Source of the DNA: Campylobacter sputorum
GTDB taxonomy: Bacteria; Campylobacterota; Campylobacteria; Campylobacterales; Campylobacteraceae
Assembly: GCF_002220775.1 (NCBI RefSeq)
Contig: NZ_CP019685.1
Coordinates: forward strand, 1,612,001-1,676,000
Direction of reading: 5' to 3'
DNA: 64,000 bases
A program made the position numbers and the translations under genes. Shown piece by piece: positions 38,181-47,437 of this stretch. How positions within the stretch are numbered: position 1 is the first letter of the stretch; each line of letters starts with the position of its first letter. The notes under the pieces were generated by a model, which was given only the letters and a program-made list of their open reading frames with translations, made no database searches and was not told the DNA's origin.

Positions 38181-40559
38181 TTGAGAGTAAATAGACGAAA
38201 TTTCTTAAAACTTAGCGGACTTACCGGTGCTTATGTTATGAGCGCATCAGCAAATGAGCTAAATCCACTAAAAAATGATGAAGAAAAAACCTTTATTGGC
38301 GGCTGTCCAGTAAATTGTGGCAGTAAATGTATGCTAAAAGCTCATGTAAAAGATGGTATCATCACTCATATGACAACAGATGATGATGGTGATGACACCT
38401 ACGAAAATCGTCAAATACGAGCCTGTATTAGAGGACGCTCTACAAGATATAGATACTATAACCCAAATAGACTTCTTTATCCGTTAAAAAGAGTTGGAAA
38501 AAGAGGAGAGGGTAAATTTGAACGAATTAGTTGGGACGAGGCTATTAATACAATAGCTTCTAAGATGAAAGAAGTAAAAGAAAAGTATGGAAATGAAGCA
38601 CTTTATATACTTTATCACACAGGCACTATTGGTTCAACTATGGCAGGTTGGTTGGATGGTAGTTATCATAGATTGCTCAGTTTTTTTGGCGGTTATCTAA
38701 ATTATCACAATAGCTATTCGACCGCTCAAATAGCTAATGGTTTAACTTGTTTTTATGGCACAAGTGCAGGGTCTGATATTGAAAATTTAGCTCATGCAAA
38801 ACTTGCTGTTTTATTTGGTTCAAATCATGCAGAAACCAGAATGGGTGGCTCATCGATTGGATATTCTTTGCAACAAATGAGAGAAAAAAATAGCACAAGA
38901 ATTATTTGTATAGATCCACAATATAACGACACTATGATAGGAAATAGCGATGAGTGGATCCCAATAGCTCCAGGAACCGACGCTGCTTTAATAGCAGGTA
39001 TGGCTTATGTTATGATCAAAGAAAATTTATATGATAAAGAGTTTTTAGATAAATATTGTATAGGATTTAGCAAAGAAACCTTGCCAGAAGATGCCCCAGA
39101 GAATAGCTCTTATATGGATTATATTTTAGGAACAGGCTATGATAAAACTCCAAAAACTCCAGAATGGGCAGAGAGAATTACAAGAATACCAACTTCAAGG
39201 ATTATAAAACTTGCAAGAGAGATAGCCTCTACAAAGCCATGTTTTATAGAACAAGGTTGGGGACCACAACGCCATGCAAACGGCGAACAATCAAGTAGAG
39301 CTATCGCGACACTAGCCTGTATGACAGGAAATGTTGGTATTTTAGGTGGAAATACAGGTGGTAGAGGCGGAAGCAGTTGGAATTTTGATACAACTCCACT
39401 GCCTTTTAATAATCCAGTTAAAACTTCTATTCCATGCTTTTTATGGTATGAGGGAGTTAGGCTTGGTGAAAAGATGACTGCCCTAGAACACGGCGTTAGA
39501 AATGCAGACCACTTGAAAGCTCCTATTAAAATAATCTTTAATTTAGGTGGAAATTGTCTAACAAATCAACATGCAGATATTCAAACAACTAGCAAAATTT
39601 TAGAAGATGAAAGCTTGTGCGAGTTAATTATAGATGTTAATATTACAAGAACTCACTCAAATTCATATGCAGATATAATTTTGCCTAGCGCTTTGTCTTT
39701 TGAATACAATGATATTGTTAGAGTTACAATGGGCGATTGTAGCACGAGACCGTATGCAATATTTGCTCAAAAAGCCATAGAGCCACTTGGTGAAACTAAA
39801 ACACCATATGAAATTTGCACTCTTTTAGCAAATAAGCTTGGTGGTCGTGAATTTGAAGCACAATTTACAGAAAAGAGAACTTGGGACGAATGGCTTGAAT
39901 GGTTATGGAATGACACAACAAAAAAATATAGCTTTTTACCTTCTTATAATGAAATAAAAACCAAAGGTTTTTGGAAAATTGATAAGCCCGTAAAACCAAG
40001 AATAGCTCTTGAAAATTTTATCAAAGACCCCAAATCAAACCCACTAAACACTCCAACAGGAAAGATTGAAATTTATTCAACAAAGTTGGCTGAGATGAAA
40101 AAAACTTGGAAACTTTTACCAGGTCAACAAATAGAGCCTGTTCCGGTATTTGAAGATGTTCTAATGGGGCCAAGAGATCCAATGAGAGAAAAATATCCAA
40201 TTCAGTTTTATGGATATCATTACAAGGGAAGAACACATTCAAGTTTTTGGGATAGTCCTGCTATTAGAGAACTAAATCCACAAGAAATTTTAATTAGCAA
40301 ATTTGATGCTAAAAATAGAGATATTAAAACAGGCGATAAGGTTATAGTGGAAAATCACATAGGAAAGATAAGTGGAATTGCAAAGGTAACTTCAAGAGTA
40401 ATACCAGGTGCTGCTTTAACATATCAAGGCGGATGGGCTAAATTTGAAAATGGTATTGATGTAGGCGGATGTATAAATACTCTAACATCAGATCAACCAA
40501 CAGCGATAGCTAAGGGAAATGGCGTTCATTCTGTTTTAGTAGAGATAAGAAAGGCTTAA
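38181..40559 (+). CDS. dmsA: DMSO reductase-type molybdopterin oxidoreductase catalytic subunit
   Basis: A 792-residue periplasmic enzyme subunit binding bis-MGD molybdenum and one [4Fe-4S] cluster. The Tat signal NRRNFLKLSG is at residues 4-13. Cluster ligands Cys 42, 46, 50 and 82 (IRACIRGRS) are spaced as in E. coli DmsA. The probable Mo ligand is Ser180 in SYSTAQIANG, a Ser-type site of the DMSO reductase group. The start TTG 38181 is preferred because AAGGAG ends five bases before it; TTG 38163 has none. Substrate could be DMSO or another S- or N-oxide. dmsB and dmsC follow directly, while the chaperone gene is broken. Confidence 0.9.
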   Translation: MRVNRRNFLKLSGLTGAYVMSASANELNPLKNDEEKTFIGGCPVNCGSKCMLKAHVKDGIITHMTTDDDGDDTYENRQIRACIRGRSTRYRYYNPNRLLYPLKRVGKRGEGKFERISWDEAINTIASKMKEVKEKYGNEALYILYHTGTIGSTMAGWLDGSYHRLLSFFGGYLNYHNSYSTAQIANGLTCFYGTSAGSDIENLAHAKLAVLFGSNHAETRMGGSSIGYSLQQMREKNSTRIICIDPQYNDTMIGNSDEWIPIAPGTDAALIAGMAYVMIKENLYDKEFLDKYCIGFSKETLPEDAPENSSYMDYILGTGYDKTPKTPEWAERITRIPTSRIIKLAREIASTKPCFIEQGWGPQRHANGEQSSRAIATLACMTGNVGILGGNTGGRGGSSWNFDTTPLPFNNPVKTSIPCFLWYEGVRLGEKMTALEHGVRNADHLKAPIKIIFNLGGNCLTNQHADIQTTSKILEDESLCELIIDVNITRTHSNSYADIILPSALSFEYNDIVRVTMGDCSTRPYAIFAQKAIEPLGETKTPYEICTLLANKLGGREFEAQFTEKRTWDEWLEWLWNDTTKKYSFLPSYNEIKTKGFWKIDKPVKPRIALENFIKDPKSNPLNTPTGKIEIYSTKLAEMKKTWKLLPGQQIEPVPVFEDVLMGPRDPMREKYPIQFYGYHYKGRTHSSFWDSPAIRELNPQEILISKFDAKNRDIKTGDKVIVENHIGKISGIAKVTSRVIPGAALTYQGGWAKFENGIDVGGCINTLTSDQPTAIAKGNGVHSVLVEIRKA

Positions 40560-40562
40560 TAA

Positions 40563-41225
40563 ATGAGTAAATTAAATAAAGATGATCAATTTGGGTTTAT
40601 GATAGATCAAAGCAGGTGCGTAGGTTGCAGAACCTGTCAAATGGCTTGCAAAGATTACAAAGATAGACCAGTGGGAGTAAATTTTAGAAGAGTTTATGAG
40701 TATGAAGGTGGTGGATATAGTATGAATGAAGAAGGCACTATCATCTCAAATGATGTTTTTGCTTACTACACATCTATAAGTTGTAATCACTGCGTAGATC
40801 CAGCCTGTTTAAAAGCTTGTCCAACTGGTGCTATGATGAAGACAAGATATGGCATTGTTATGGTAAATGATAAAATTTGTGTTGGCTGTAAAGCTTGTGC
40901 TATGGCATGTCCATATGGTGCACCACAATTTAACGCTACTGAAAAACATATGAATAAATGCGATGGCTGTATAGATAGACTTGATGAGGGACTTGATCCA
41001 ATCTGCGTTGCCTCGTGTCCATTTAGGGCGCTAGATTATGGAAATATATCTGATTTAAGAGCTAAACATGGCTATTTAGCAAGCGTTGCACCTTTGATAA
41101 AAGAGAGTGCAACACTACCAAATTTAGTTATAAAACCTGAGAAAAACACTAGAAAAAGTGGTGATAAAGGTGGAGTTATGCATCTGCCACATCGCTATCA
41201 AGGAGTAAAAGATGATATTGTTTGA
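40563..41225 (+). CDS. dmsB: DMSO reductase-type iron-sulfur subunit
   Basis: A 220-residue electron-transfer subunit with four [4Fe-4S] clusters. All four Cys groups are visible: CVGCRTCQMACKD near residue 18, CNHCVDPACLKACPTGA near 79, CVGCKACAMACPYGAP near 111 and CDGCIDRLDEGLDPICVASCP near 133. It shuttles electrons from the membrane anchor to DmsA and is probably exported with it through the Tat system. It starts 3 bp after dmsA and overlaps dmsC by 14 bp. Confidence 0.93.
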   Translation: MSKLNKDDQFGFMIDQSRCVGCRTCQMACKDYKDRPVGVNFRRVYEYEGGGYSMNEEGTIISNDVFAYYTSISCNHCVDPACLKACPTGAMMKTRYGIVMVNDKICVGCKACAMACPYGAPQFNATEKHMNKCDGCIDRLDEGLDPICVASCPFRALDYGNISDLRAKHGYLASVAPLIKESATLPNLVIKPEKNTRKSGDKGGVMHLPHRYQGVKDDIV

Positions 41226-42057
41226 TATTATAGCTGCTGAAATTCCACTTCTATTTTTTACAGTATTTGCACAAGCTATTATAGGGTTAGTTTTTGTTTA
41301 TACTCCTGCTTATTATCAAGGAATTAGAACAAACATTAAAAAATTTGGCATATTTACTACTATTGCTATGGGTATAGCTATGCTTCCATCACTATTTCAC
41401 TTAGGAGATATAACTCACTCACTAAATTTCATAAGAAGAATGGGAGTGTTTTATGCAAATCATGAGTGGCATATAGGCTGGATGAATAATGAAGTTGCTT
41501 TTGCAGGACTTGTGCTGCTTTTTGCTCTTTTACTTTGGTATAAAAATAATAAGATATTTTTATATCTAGCTTTAATAAGTGGAATTTTATGTATATTTTT
41601 TATGGCAGGAGCCTATGGAAGTATGCAACGCACCGTTACAACTTGGAGATTTGATGTAACATTAATCAACTTCTATGCTTGTATGTTTTTCTTAGGCGGA
41701 TTGATGTATCACACATTTTTTGCAAAAGAAGAGCATGAAGAAAAGATGGCATTTTTAGTTGGACTATTTGGCGGTGGTATGCTTTTAGTTGCAATAGTAT
41801 TTCAAACTCTGCATTTAGGAAATGTTCAAGTAGCAGGTATTATAAATCCATTTGATCTGCTTCAAGGAAACTACTCTAAGTTTATTTTTTTGGGTGCTAT
41901 GCTTGTAGGACTTGCTATGACAATTTGGTATTTTAATATCTATCTTAGAAACAAAAGCAAAATCATAGCAGGACTAGCTTTAATTATAGGAATACTTGGA
42001 ATCTTAGCAATTAGAGCTATTTTTTATGGATTAGTAAATACTCATGTTATGTTATAG
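41212..42057 (+). CDS. dmsC: DMSO reductase-type membrane anchor subunit
   Basis: A 281-residue inner-membrane protein with eight hydrophobic helices that oxidises menaquinol and anchors the DmsAB dimer. Typical features are the first-helix segment IPLLFFTVFAQAIIGLVFVY, a His-containing SLFHLGDITHSLNFIRRMG loop, and a short charged segment before helix five. It overlaps the start of the broken chaperone gene by 14 bp, the usual dmsC-dmsD coupling. Confidence 0.88.
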   Translation: MILFDIIAAEIPLLFFTVFAQAIIGLVFVYTPAYYQGIRTNIKKFGIFTTIAMGIAMLPSLFHLGDITHSLNFIRRMGVFYANHEWHIGWMNNEVAFAGLVLLFALLLWYKNNKIFLYLALISGILCIFFMAGAYGSMQRTVTTWRFDVTLINFYACMFFLGGLMYHTFFAKEEHEEKMAFLVGLFGGGMLLVAIVFQTLHLGNVQVAGIINPFDLLQGNYSKFIFLGAMLVGLAMTIWYFNIYLRNKSKIIAGLALIIGILGILAIRAIFYGLVNTHVML

Positions 42058-42639
42058 TTTTTGTGCGGGATTTTTCGCGCAAATATTTTATAGTGCAAAT
42101 GAAAGGCTTTTTAATAAAATAAAAAGCCTATATTTGCATAAAAATTATTTTTATGAAAGATATAGCGAATCATTTAGAAAAGAGGTTGAGTTATTAAGTA
42201 AATTTGATGACTTTAAAGATATAAATGCTGATTTTACAAGACTTTTTATAGCTAATTTAGATGAAACAAAAGCCTCTCCCTTTGCTTCATTTACTACTCA
42301 ACAGATTGCCACAAATTTATACTCAAAATTCAGTAGAAATAGCTCAAATTTATAAAGATAAAAAATTTAACTCTTATTTTACAGAGCTTCCATCTGATAG
42401 TGTTTCAAATGAACTTTTATTTTTGAAATTTGCTTTTAAAAATCATAAGAATTTGTATTGCAAAAGAATTTTTAGAAGATGAGATTTTACCTTACGCTTT
42501 TAAATTTAGCAAAAGAATCCAAGATAGTGCTAACACAACTTACTACAAGGCATCTGGATATTTATTTGAAGATTATATGAATTTGTTAAAAGATGAGTTA
42601 TGCTTAAAAATTAAAAAAAGATATGTAAATTTGGCTTAA
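42044..42639 (+). pseudogene. TorD/DmsD-family redox enzyme chaperone, two frameshifts
   Basis: Three overlapping frames together spell one TorD-like chaperone of about 200 residues. Frame 2 from ATG 42044 covers the N-terminal helices to LDETKASPFAS near 42290. The reading then continues in the next frame (SVEIAQIYKDKKFNSY, then SDSVSNELLFLKF) to about 42430, and in the third frame (FLEDEILPYAFKFSKRI, then TTYYKASGYLF) to the stop at 42639. The order matches TorD proteins, with the PxAS segment, the NELLFLKF helix and the terminal FLxxxLLP helix. No long homopolymer lies at either shift, so phase variation is unlikely; sequencing error remains possible. Confidence 0.7.
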
Positions 42640-43133
42640 AATTGAAGAACACATTATACGACAACTCAAAAAAAATTAGAAACTCTCTTTGTGTTACGAG
42701 AACTTATCGACCCCTACTTTAATGGTGTTAAATTATTAAATTTCAGTTTAATTTGTATAATGAAAAATAAGCAATGTTACCAAACATATGAGAAGTATTT
42801 TTACATGAGATTTAGAAAATTTAAAAATAAATTTATAGAGTTTGTTGATTTAAAGTTTATAAGTTCAAAGGAAGAAACCAAAAATTTCAAAATATTTTTT
42901 GTTGATTATTTGAAATTTTAGTGTTATATTTTAAAAATATAAAATTTGATTGTGAATATAAATATGTCCGTAAAGCAAAATTTTTCTCAAAAGATTATTA
43001 TTTAATAAAGCAGATAAAGGCATTGTAGTGCTGTAGTTTTAGTAGAGTATAATTAACAAATCTCTTACAATTTTGCCTAATTAAATTTTTAAAGTTATAT
43101 ACTATTTTAAAAAGCATAAATATAACTAAAATT
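42640..43133. other. Gene-poor, apparently decayed stretch after the chaperone
   Basis: No convincing gene is present in these 494 bases. A 76-codon plus-strand frame at 42691-42921 (product containing RELIDPYFNGV and FRKFKNKFIEFVD) has no ribosome binding site and resembles nothing I know. Near 43030 a short string reading CSAVVLVEYN in one frame recalls the C-terminal end of molybdopterin oxidoreductases, but it is too short to rely on. Most likely an old gene remnant. Confidence 0.4.
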
Positions 43134-45047
43134 TCACCATATTTTTGTATTTTTCGCATCGTCAATATAACCATAAAGATTTTCTTGATAATTCGTTATT
43201 TTATTCATCATAGTAAGCAGTTTCTTATCATCATTCATAAAATCACTAAAAAAATAAGATGGAAGATAGTCATTTAAGCTTTTTAACATATCAAATCGAC
43301 TTTTTATAGCTAACAAATCATTATTTACAAACTCATCATCAAAATCATGCTTTTGCAAATAAGTTTTTAAATTTAAAATCATTACATCAATATGCTCAAA
43401 CTCACATAAAATATCATCAAATATTTTGCTTTTAGTAGTTTTTATAGAATTTTTATAATCTTTTAAATTTAATAACAACAAACTTTGATTGTTAGTGAAG
43501 TTATCTAAATTTTTATTTATAATTGTATATAAGAGATTTGAAAAATTTATTAATATTTTGTCTATTATAGGTCTTATTTCATCTTTTAATCTATGTCTCC
43601 AAAATATACTTGATATTATAATAGAGATTAAAAATCCAACAGCCATATCTTCAAATCTAAGCAACATAAGTCCCTCATAGTCTGCACTAACAAGAGCAAA
43701 ATACATTGTTAGTAAAATTATAAAATTAATCATCCAAAAAAAGAAGCTAAAAGGTTTAATATAAAATACTAAAAACAGCATAATAAAACCAATAACATAA
43801 AACATCAAACTAACACCAAATAACAAAAGCAAACCAACTCCAATAACCATTCCTATAATAGTAGCAATAATTGTATCTTTTGTAGCGTTTTTAATATCAT
43901 CAACACTAAATCTCATAACAGTCATAACACCAAGTGCTATCCAAAATCCATGATCCACATTAAAATACAAAGCCATGAACACACCCAAAGAAACAGCAAA
44001 AGCAAATTTTACCGAATATCTAAAAGTCAAATTTGTAAAATCAAATGATTTTTTTATTTGCGATAAAATACTATTTTTTTGCTTTATTTCTAGGCTAATT
44101 TTTCTTTCTCCGCCTAATATAAAAAGATTAAATGTATGGTATAAAATTTCTAAAGATGATATAACTTCTTTATTTTCCTCTTTTAGTTTAAGAAATACAT
44201 CGTTTTTTACTTTAATATCTTTGTCCAAAAAAAGTAATTTTAAATTTTTTAGATTTAAAGAAATTTCATCTTGTAATTCTTGTATAATCTTATCATCTTT
44301 TACCTGTTTATAACTCGCTCTAATAATGCTTAAAAGATGTAAAATTTCTTCACATTTATATAGATAAAACAAAGCCCTTGAATGATTTTTTATTAAGTTT
44401 TGATCTTTAAACTGAACACTTTTTAAGGAAAATAATTCTTTTAATTTACTTATGTGTAATAGGCTTTTTTGCTGAAATTTGCTAAATTTGTTATCAAATA
44501 AATTTACATTTAAATTTATCAAATCATCTAAAATCGCACTAAATGCTTTTTTTGTAAATTTTCCATGTGATGTAAAACTAACAACTCTTAAAAATGTTGA
44601 TATTAAGCCACCTATCAAAAATCCTATCATAACGGCAGTTTTATCGCTTTCATATTTTATAGCAATAAGCAAGAAAAATCCGCCAAAAGTTGTCTGGATT
44701 AAAGCTAAGCTTAAATTTTTATTAAAACACGAACAAAAAGATATGAAAAAGAGCCAAAAAAATGTCGGGATAAAAAGATATAAACCAAGATTTCTAAAAT
44801 TATCCATAAAATATACAAAAGCGATGGAAGTTGCTATATAAGAAAAAAAAGCAAAAACTTCATCTTTTGTGCTTCCTTTTATATTTATAAGGAAAAATAT
44901 CCCTACAGACGCGGCACTTGCCCATATAAGCCCACCAAATCCATAAAAAATATTTGCCACAAAAGCACAGCAACAACAGCTTTTATAGCATAAAAAACTA
45001 AAATTGGCAGGATCATTTTGTTTTATAATATTAAAAAATCTTGTCAT
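43134..45047 (-). CDS. FUSC-family inner membrane transporter
   Basis: A 637-residue protein with two blocks of about five or six membrane helices (residues ~20-165 and ~340-480) separated and followed by long helical cytoplasmic regions, the layout of the FUSC/YccS/AaeB family of efflux-type proteins. HGFWIALGVMTVMRFSVDDIKNATKDTI in the second block is typical for the family. An unusual run of four consecutive cysteines lies at residues 24-27, just before the first helix. The gene is divergent from the MFS gene with 69 bp between. Substrate unknown; aromatic acids are exported by some relatives. Confidence 0.8.
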   Translation of the reverse strand: MTRFFNIIKQNDPANFSFLCYKSCCCCAFVANIFYGFGGLIWASAASVGIFFLINIKGSTKDEVFAFFSYIATSIAFVYFMDNFRNLGLYLFIPTFFWLFFISFCSCFNKNLSLALIQTTFGGFFLLIAIKYESDKTAVMIGFLIGGLISTFLRVVSFTSHGKFTKKAFSAILDDLINLNVNLFDNKFSKFQQKSLLHISKLKELFSLKSVQFKDQNLIKNHSRALFYLYKCEEILHLLSIIRASYKQVKDDKIIQELQDEISLNLKNLKLLFLDKDIKVKNDVFLKLKEENKEVISSLEILYHTFNLFILGGERKISLEIKQKNSILSQIKKSFDFTNLTFRYSVKFAFAVSLGVFMALYFNVDHGFWIALGVMTVMRFSVDDIKNATKDTIIATIIGMVIGVGLLLLFGVSLMFYVIGFIMLFLVFYIKPFSFFFWMINFIILLTMYFALVSADYEGLMLLRFEDMAVGFLISIIISSIFWRHRLKDEIRPIIDKILINFSNLLYTIINKNLDNFTNNQSLLLLNLKDYKNSIKTTKSKIFDDILCEFEHIDVMILNLKTYLQKHDFDDEFVNNDLLAIKSRFDMLKSLNDYLPSYFFSDFMNDDKKLLTMMNKITNYQENLYGYIDDAKNTKIW

Positions 45048-45116
45048 AAAATTTACTCCAAAATCCGTATTATATCTTAAATTTTTTTATTAAGTATACT
45101 TTGATATCATAACAAA

Positions 45117-46361
45117 ATGAGTAAAAATTTTAAAAATCCATTTATATCATTAAAATACAAAAATTTCAGATACTATTGGTTTGGTATGAATATATCACTG
45201 ATTGGTTCTTGGATGCAAAGCATTGCTCAGCCTTGGTTAGCACTAACTATAACAGATGATCCGTTTTTAGTTAGTATTGTTGCAGTTGCTCAATTTTTAC
45301 CAATACTAATTTTATCGCTATTTTCTGGTGTTTTAGTTGATAAAATTAATACAAAATATATACTATTTATTTCACAAATTGGACTAATGTTAGTTGCAAT
45401 AGGTTTTAGTATCATGACGATTTTAGATAAAGCGTTATATATAAATATACTTATGTTGGCTACTGCTAATGGTATTTTCTCATGTATTGACGCACCAGCT
45501 AGACACTCATTTGTTTATGAGCTAGTAGATAACGATGATTATATACAAAATGCAGTTGCATTAAACTCAATGGCTTTTAATGTAGCAAGAGTTTTAGGAC
45601 CAGGACTTGCTGGTATGGTTATGATGAGTTTTGGAGTAAAATACTGCTTTATATTTAATGCTATAAGTTTTGCAGCCATCATAGTAAGTTTATTTTTTAT
45701 AAAACCAAATCGCAAAATTTCAAAACAAGAAAATAAAGGCAATGTATTATTGTCTATTAAAGATGGTTTTAATTATGTAAAAAATCAAAAAATAATATCA
45801 CATAATCTTTTCATAACTTTAATTATGACTATGTTTATACCACATTATAATATAACCATATCAGCACTTTCTAAATTTATCCTTGACGGAGGGGAACAAA
45901 CTTTTGGATATTTAATGTCTTTTCTTGGCATAGGCTCATTTTTTGGAGCATTTTTTATAGCAATGTATGGAAAACTTAGCTTAAGACTTATAAATACAAT
46001 ACCTTTCATAACTGCTTTTAGTCTATTTTGCATAGGAATATGGCAAATTTTTTGGGTGATTGCACTATTTTTATCACTAACAGGATTTTGTTTTGTTATA
46101 ACAGCAGCTAGCATAAACTCAACAATACAGCTTAATACCAAAAATGAATTTAGAGGAAGAGTTATGAGTATTTATAGTCTGTTTTTTCAAGGAAGTGTTC
46201 CGTTTGGAGCTATATTTACAGGATATTTCACTAATAAGTTTGGAGCAAATGCTGGGTTGTTTGTTTGTGCTATATCTGCTATTGTTTGTTTGTTAGTTTT
46301 AATGTTTTATAGCAAATATAATAAAAATAAACCTATACTAAAATCCATCTTCTTTAAATAA
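45117..46361 (+). CDS. Major facilitator superfamily exporter (EntS/MFS_3-like)
   Basis: A 414-residue twelve-helix transporter. The N-terminus (FRYYWFGMNISLIGSWMQSIAQPWLAL), the loop LFSGVLVDKINTKYIL after helix 2 (the MFS A-motif position) and NSMAFNVARVLGPGLAGMV in helix 5 match the group containing the enterobactin exporter EntS and related drug exporters. The substrate cannot be told. Its 3' end overlaps the convergent nucleotidyltransferase gene by 24 bp. The start codon lacks a strong ribosome binding site. Confidence 0.82.
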   Translation: MSKNFKNPFISLKYKNFRYYWFGMNISLIGSWMQSIAQPWLALTITDDPFLVSIVAVAQFLPILILSLFSGVLVDKINTKYILFISQIGLMLVAIGFSIMTILDKALYINILMLATANGIFSCIDAPARHSFVYELVDNDDYIQNAVALNSMAFNVARVLGPGLAGMVMMSFGVKYCFIFNAISFAAIIVSLFFIKPNRKISKQENKGNVLLSIKDGFNYVKNQKIISHNLFITLIMTMFIPHYNITISALSKFILDGGEQTFGYLMSFLGIGSFFGAFFIAMYGKLSLRLINTIPFITAFSLFCIGIWQIFWVIALFLSLTGFCFVITAASINSTIQLNTKNEFRGRVMSIYSLFFQGSVPFGAIFTGYFTNKFGANAGLFVCAISAIVCLLVLMFYSKYNKNKPILKSIFFK

Positions 46362-46781
46362 ATTTTGTTTAAGCCAAAGACCTATTTTATTTTTTTGTTT
46401 TGATTGTTTCTTTATAGTATTTATGGTTTGCCTTTTTTTGCTATAAATTTTAGTCGCACCATCAAAAACTGAAGTATAAAAACTATCTCCTTTTGCAATT
46501 TTTTCTTTAATCCCTGATTTAGTATCTACAAATATATCTATATCTATGCCATATTTATCTTGAAATTTTTTAAGATCATTTCTTAAATTTACAAAATCCC
46601 TGTGAAACTCTTCTTTTAAATTTTTCTTTACTACAAAAAGATCTACATCGCTACTTGGTTTTGGATTACCTTTTGCATAACTTCCAAAAAGCCAAATTTC
46701 TTTTGGCTTTATAGCCAATAATTCTTCTATAAGTTCTTTTTGTATATCACTTGGCAAACTGCTATTATTTTGACTATTCAT
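46338..46781 (-). CDS. MNT-type minimal nucleotidyltransferase (MntA-like), unpaired
   Basis: A 147-residue protein of the DNA polymerase beta-like nucleotidyltransferase fold. The catalytic pattern GSX10DXD is intact in GSYAKGNPKPSSDVDLFVV (near residues 33-51), with a third acidic residue in GIDIDIFVD near 81. MNT proteins usually act as antitoxins that AMPylate a HEPN toxin (HepT) encoded next door. No HEPN gene is adjacent: upstream is mdaB (6 bp away), downstream the convergent MFS gene. The basic Lys/Gln-rich C-terminal tail (KKQSKQKNKIG) is an oddity. It could be a solitary regulator or remnant of a toxin-antitoxin pair. Confidence 0.8.
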   Translation of the reverse strand: MNSQNNSSLPSDIQKELIEELLAIKPKEIWLFGSYAKGNPKPSSDVDLFVVKKNLKEEFHRDFVNLRNDLKKFQDKYGIDIDIFVDTKSGIKEKIAKGDSFYTSVFDGATKIYSKKRQTINTIKKQSKQKNKIGLWLKQNLFKEDGF

Positions 46782-46787
46782 TTTGAT

Positions 46788-47369
46788 TTACACAACAAAT
46801 TTTATAAGATGTTTTTTATAGTTTTGTATAAAAACATCTACTTTAGGATTTTTTACAACATCATTGCATATAAATGTAGGAAGTGCACTCATACCTATAA
46901 ATTCGTGAGCTTTATGCAAATGTAAATATACCTTATCTACGCCAATGCCGCCAAAAAATTCATCTTTATCATTAAATGCTTCAATTGGTGCATTCCAAGT
47001 TAAACTAAACATATATTTTTTATTTTTTAGCAAACCGCCTTTTCCATAGTTTTTCGCAGGATTTGCACTACTTCTACCATCATTTTTAAAAAACTTTCCA
47101 TCGCTACTAGAGAAAACCTCATCGATGTATTTTTTTACAATCCATGGCTCACCCATCCACCAGCCAGGCATTTGATAAATAACAAGATCTGATTTTAAAT
47201 ATTTTTTTACTTCATCACAAACTTCATAACCACTATCAATAATAGTTTCACTAACATTTTTTTTCATTTTTGTTAGTGTTTGTTTTGCTACATCATGAAG
47301 TGTTTGGTTTAATCTTCCGCTAGAATTTCCAAAAAATTTAGCACCATTTATAAGTAAAATATTTTTCAT
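46788..47369 (-). CDS. mdaB: NAD(P)H-dependent quinone reductase MdaB
   Basis: A 193-residue flavodoxin-fold FAD enzyme that reduces quinones by two electrons and protects against oxidative stress. Typical MdaB features: ILLINGAKFFGNSSGRLNQTL at the N-terminus, VIYQMPGWWMGEPWIVKKYIDEVF near 83-107, and the C-terminal FGGIGVDKVYLHLHKAHEFIGM. In the same fold the KefF/NQO1-like relatives differ at these positions. It precedes the MNT gene by 6 bp and probably shares its transcript. Confidence 0.85.
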   Translation of the reverse strand: MKNILLINGAKFFGNSSGRLNQTLHDVAKQTLTKMKKNVSETIIDSGYEVCDEVKKYLKSDLVIYQMPGWWMGEPWIVKKYIDEVFSSSDGKFFKNDGRSSANPAKNYGKGGLLKNKKYMFSLTWNAPIEAFNDKDEFFGGIGVDKVYLHLHKAHEFIGMSALPTFICNDVVKNPKVDVFIQNYKKHLIKFVV

Positions 47370-47437
47370 AAACTATACCCTTAGCTTTATACTAAAGAGA
47401 TTATATAATACATTTTTTAAAATTTTTTAAATACCTA

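Noticed and set aside
38163-40559. Upstream TTG start for dmsA
   Set aside because: The ribosome binding site lies between this TTG and the next TTG at 38181, and the Tat signal is better placed from 38181.
42285-42435. Phase-variable frameshifting of the TorD-like gene
   Set aside because: No homopolymer longer than about five bases lies at either shift point, unlike the long G or C tracts used for phase variation in Campylobacter.
42691-42921. A 76-codon plus-strand open frame after the chaperone remnant
   Set aside because: No ribosome binding site, no recognisable family, and it lies in DNA that looks decayed on both sides; kept only as part of the gene-poor region.
43489-44841. Plus-strand open frames opposite the FUSC gene
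   Set aside because: They are antisense shadows of a membrane protein gene in AT-rich DNA, without ribosome binding sites or known domains.
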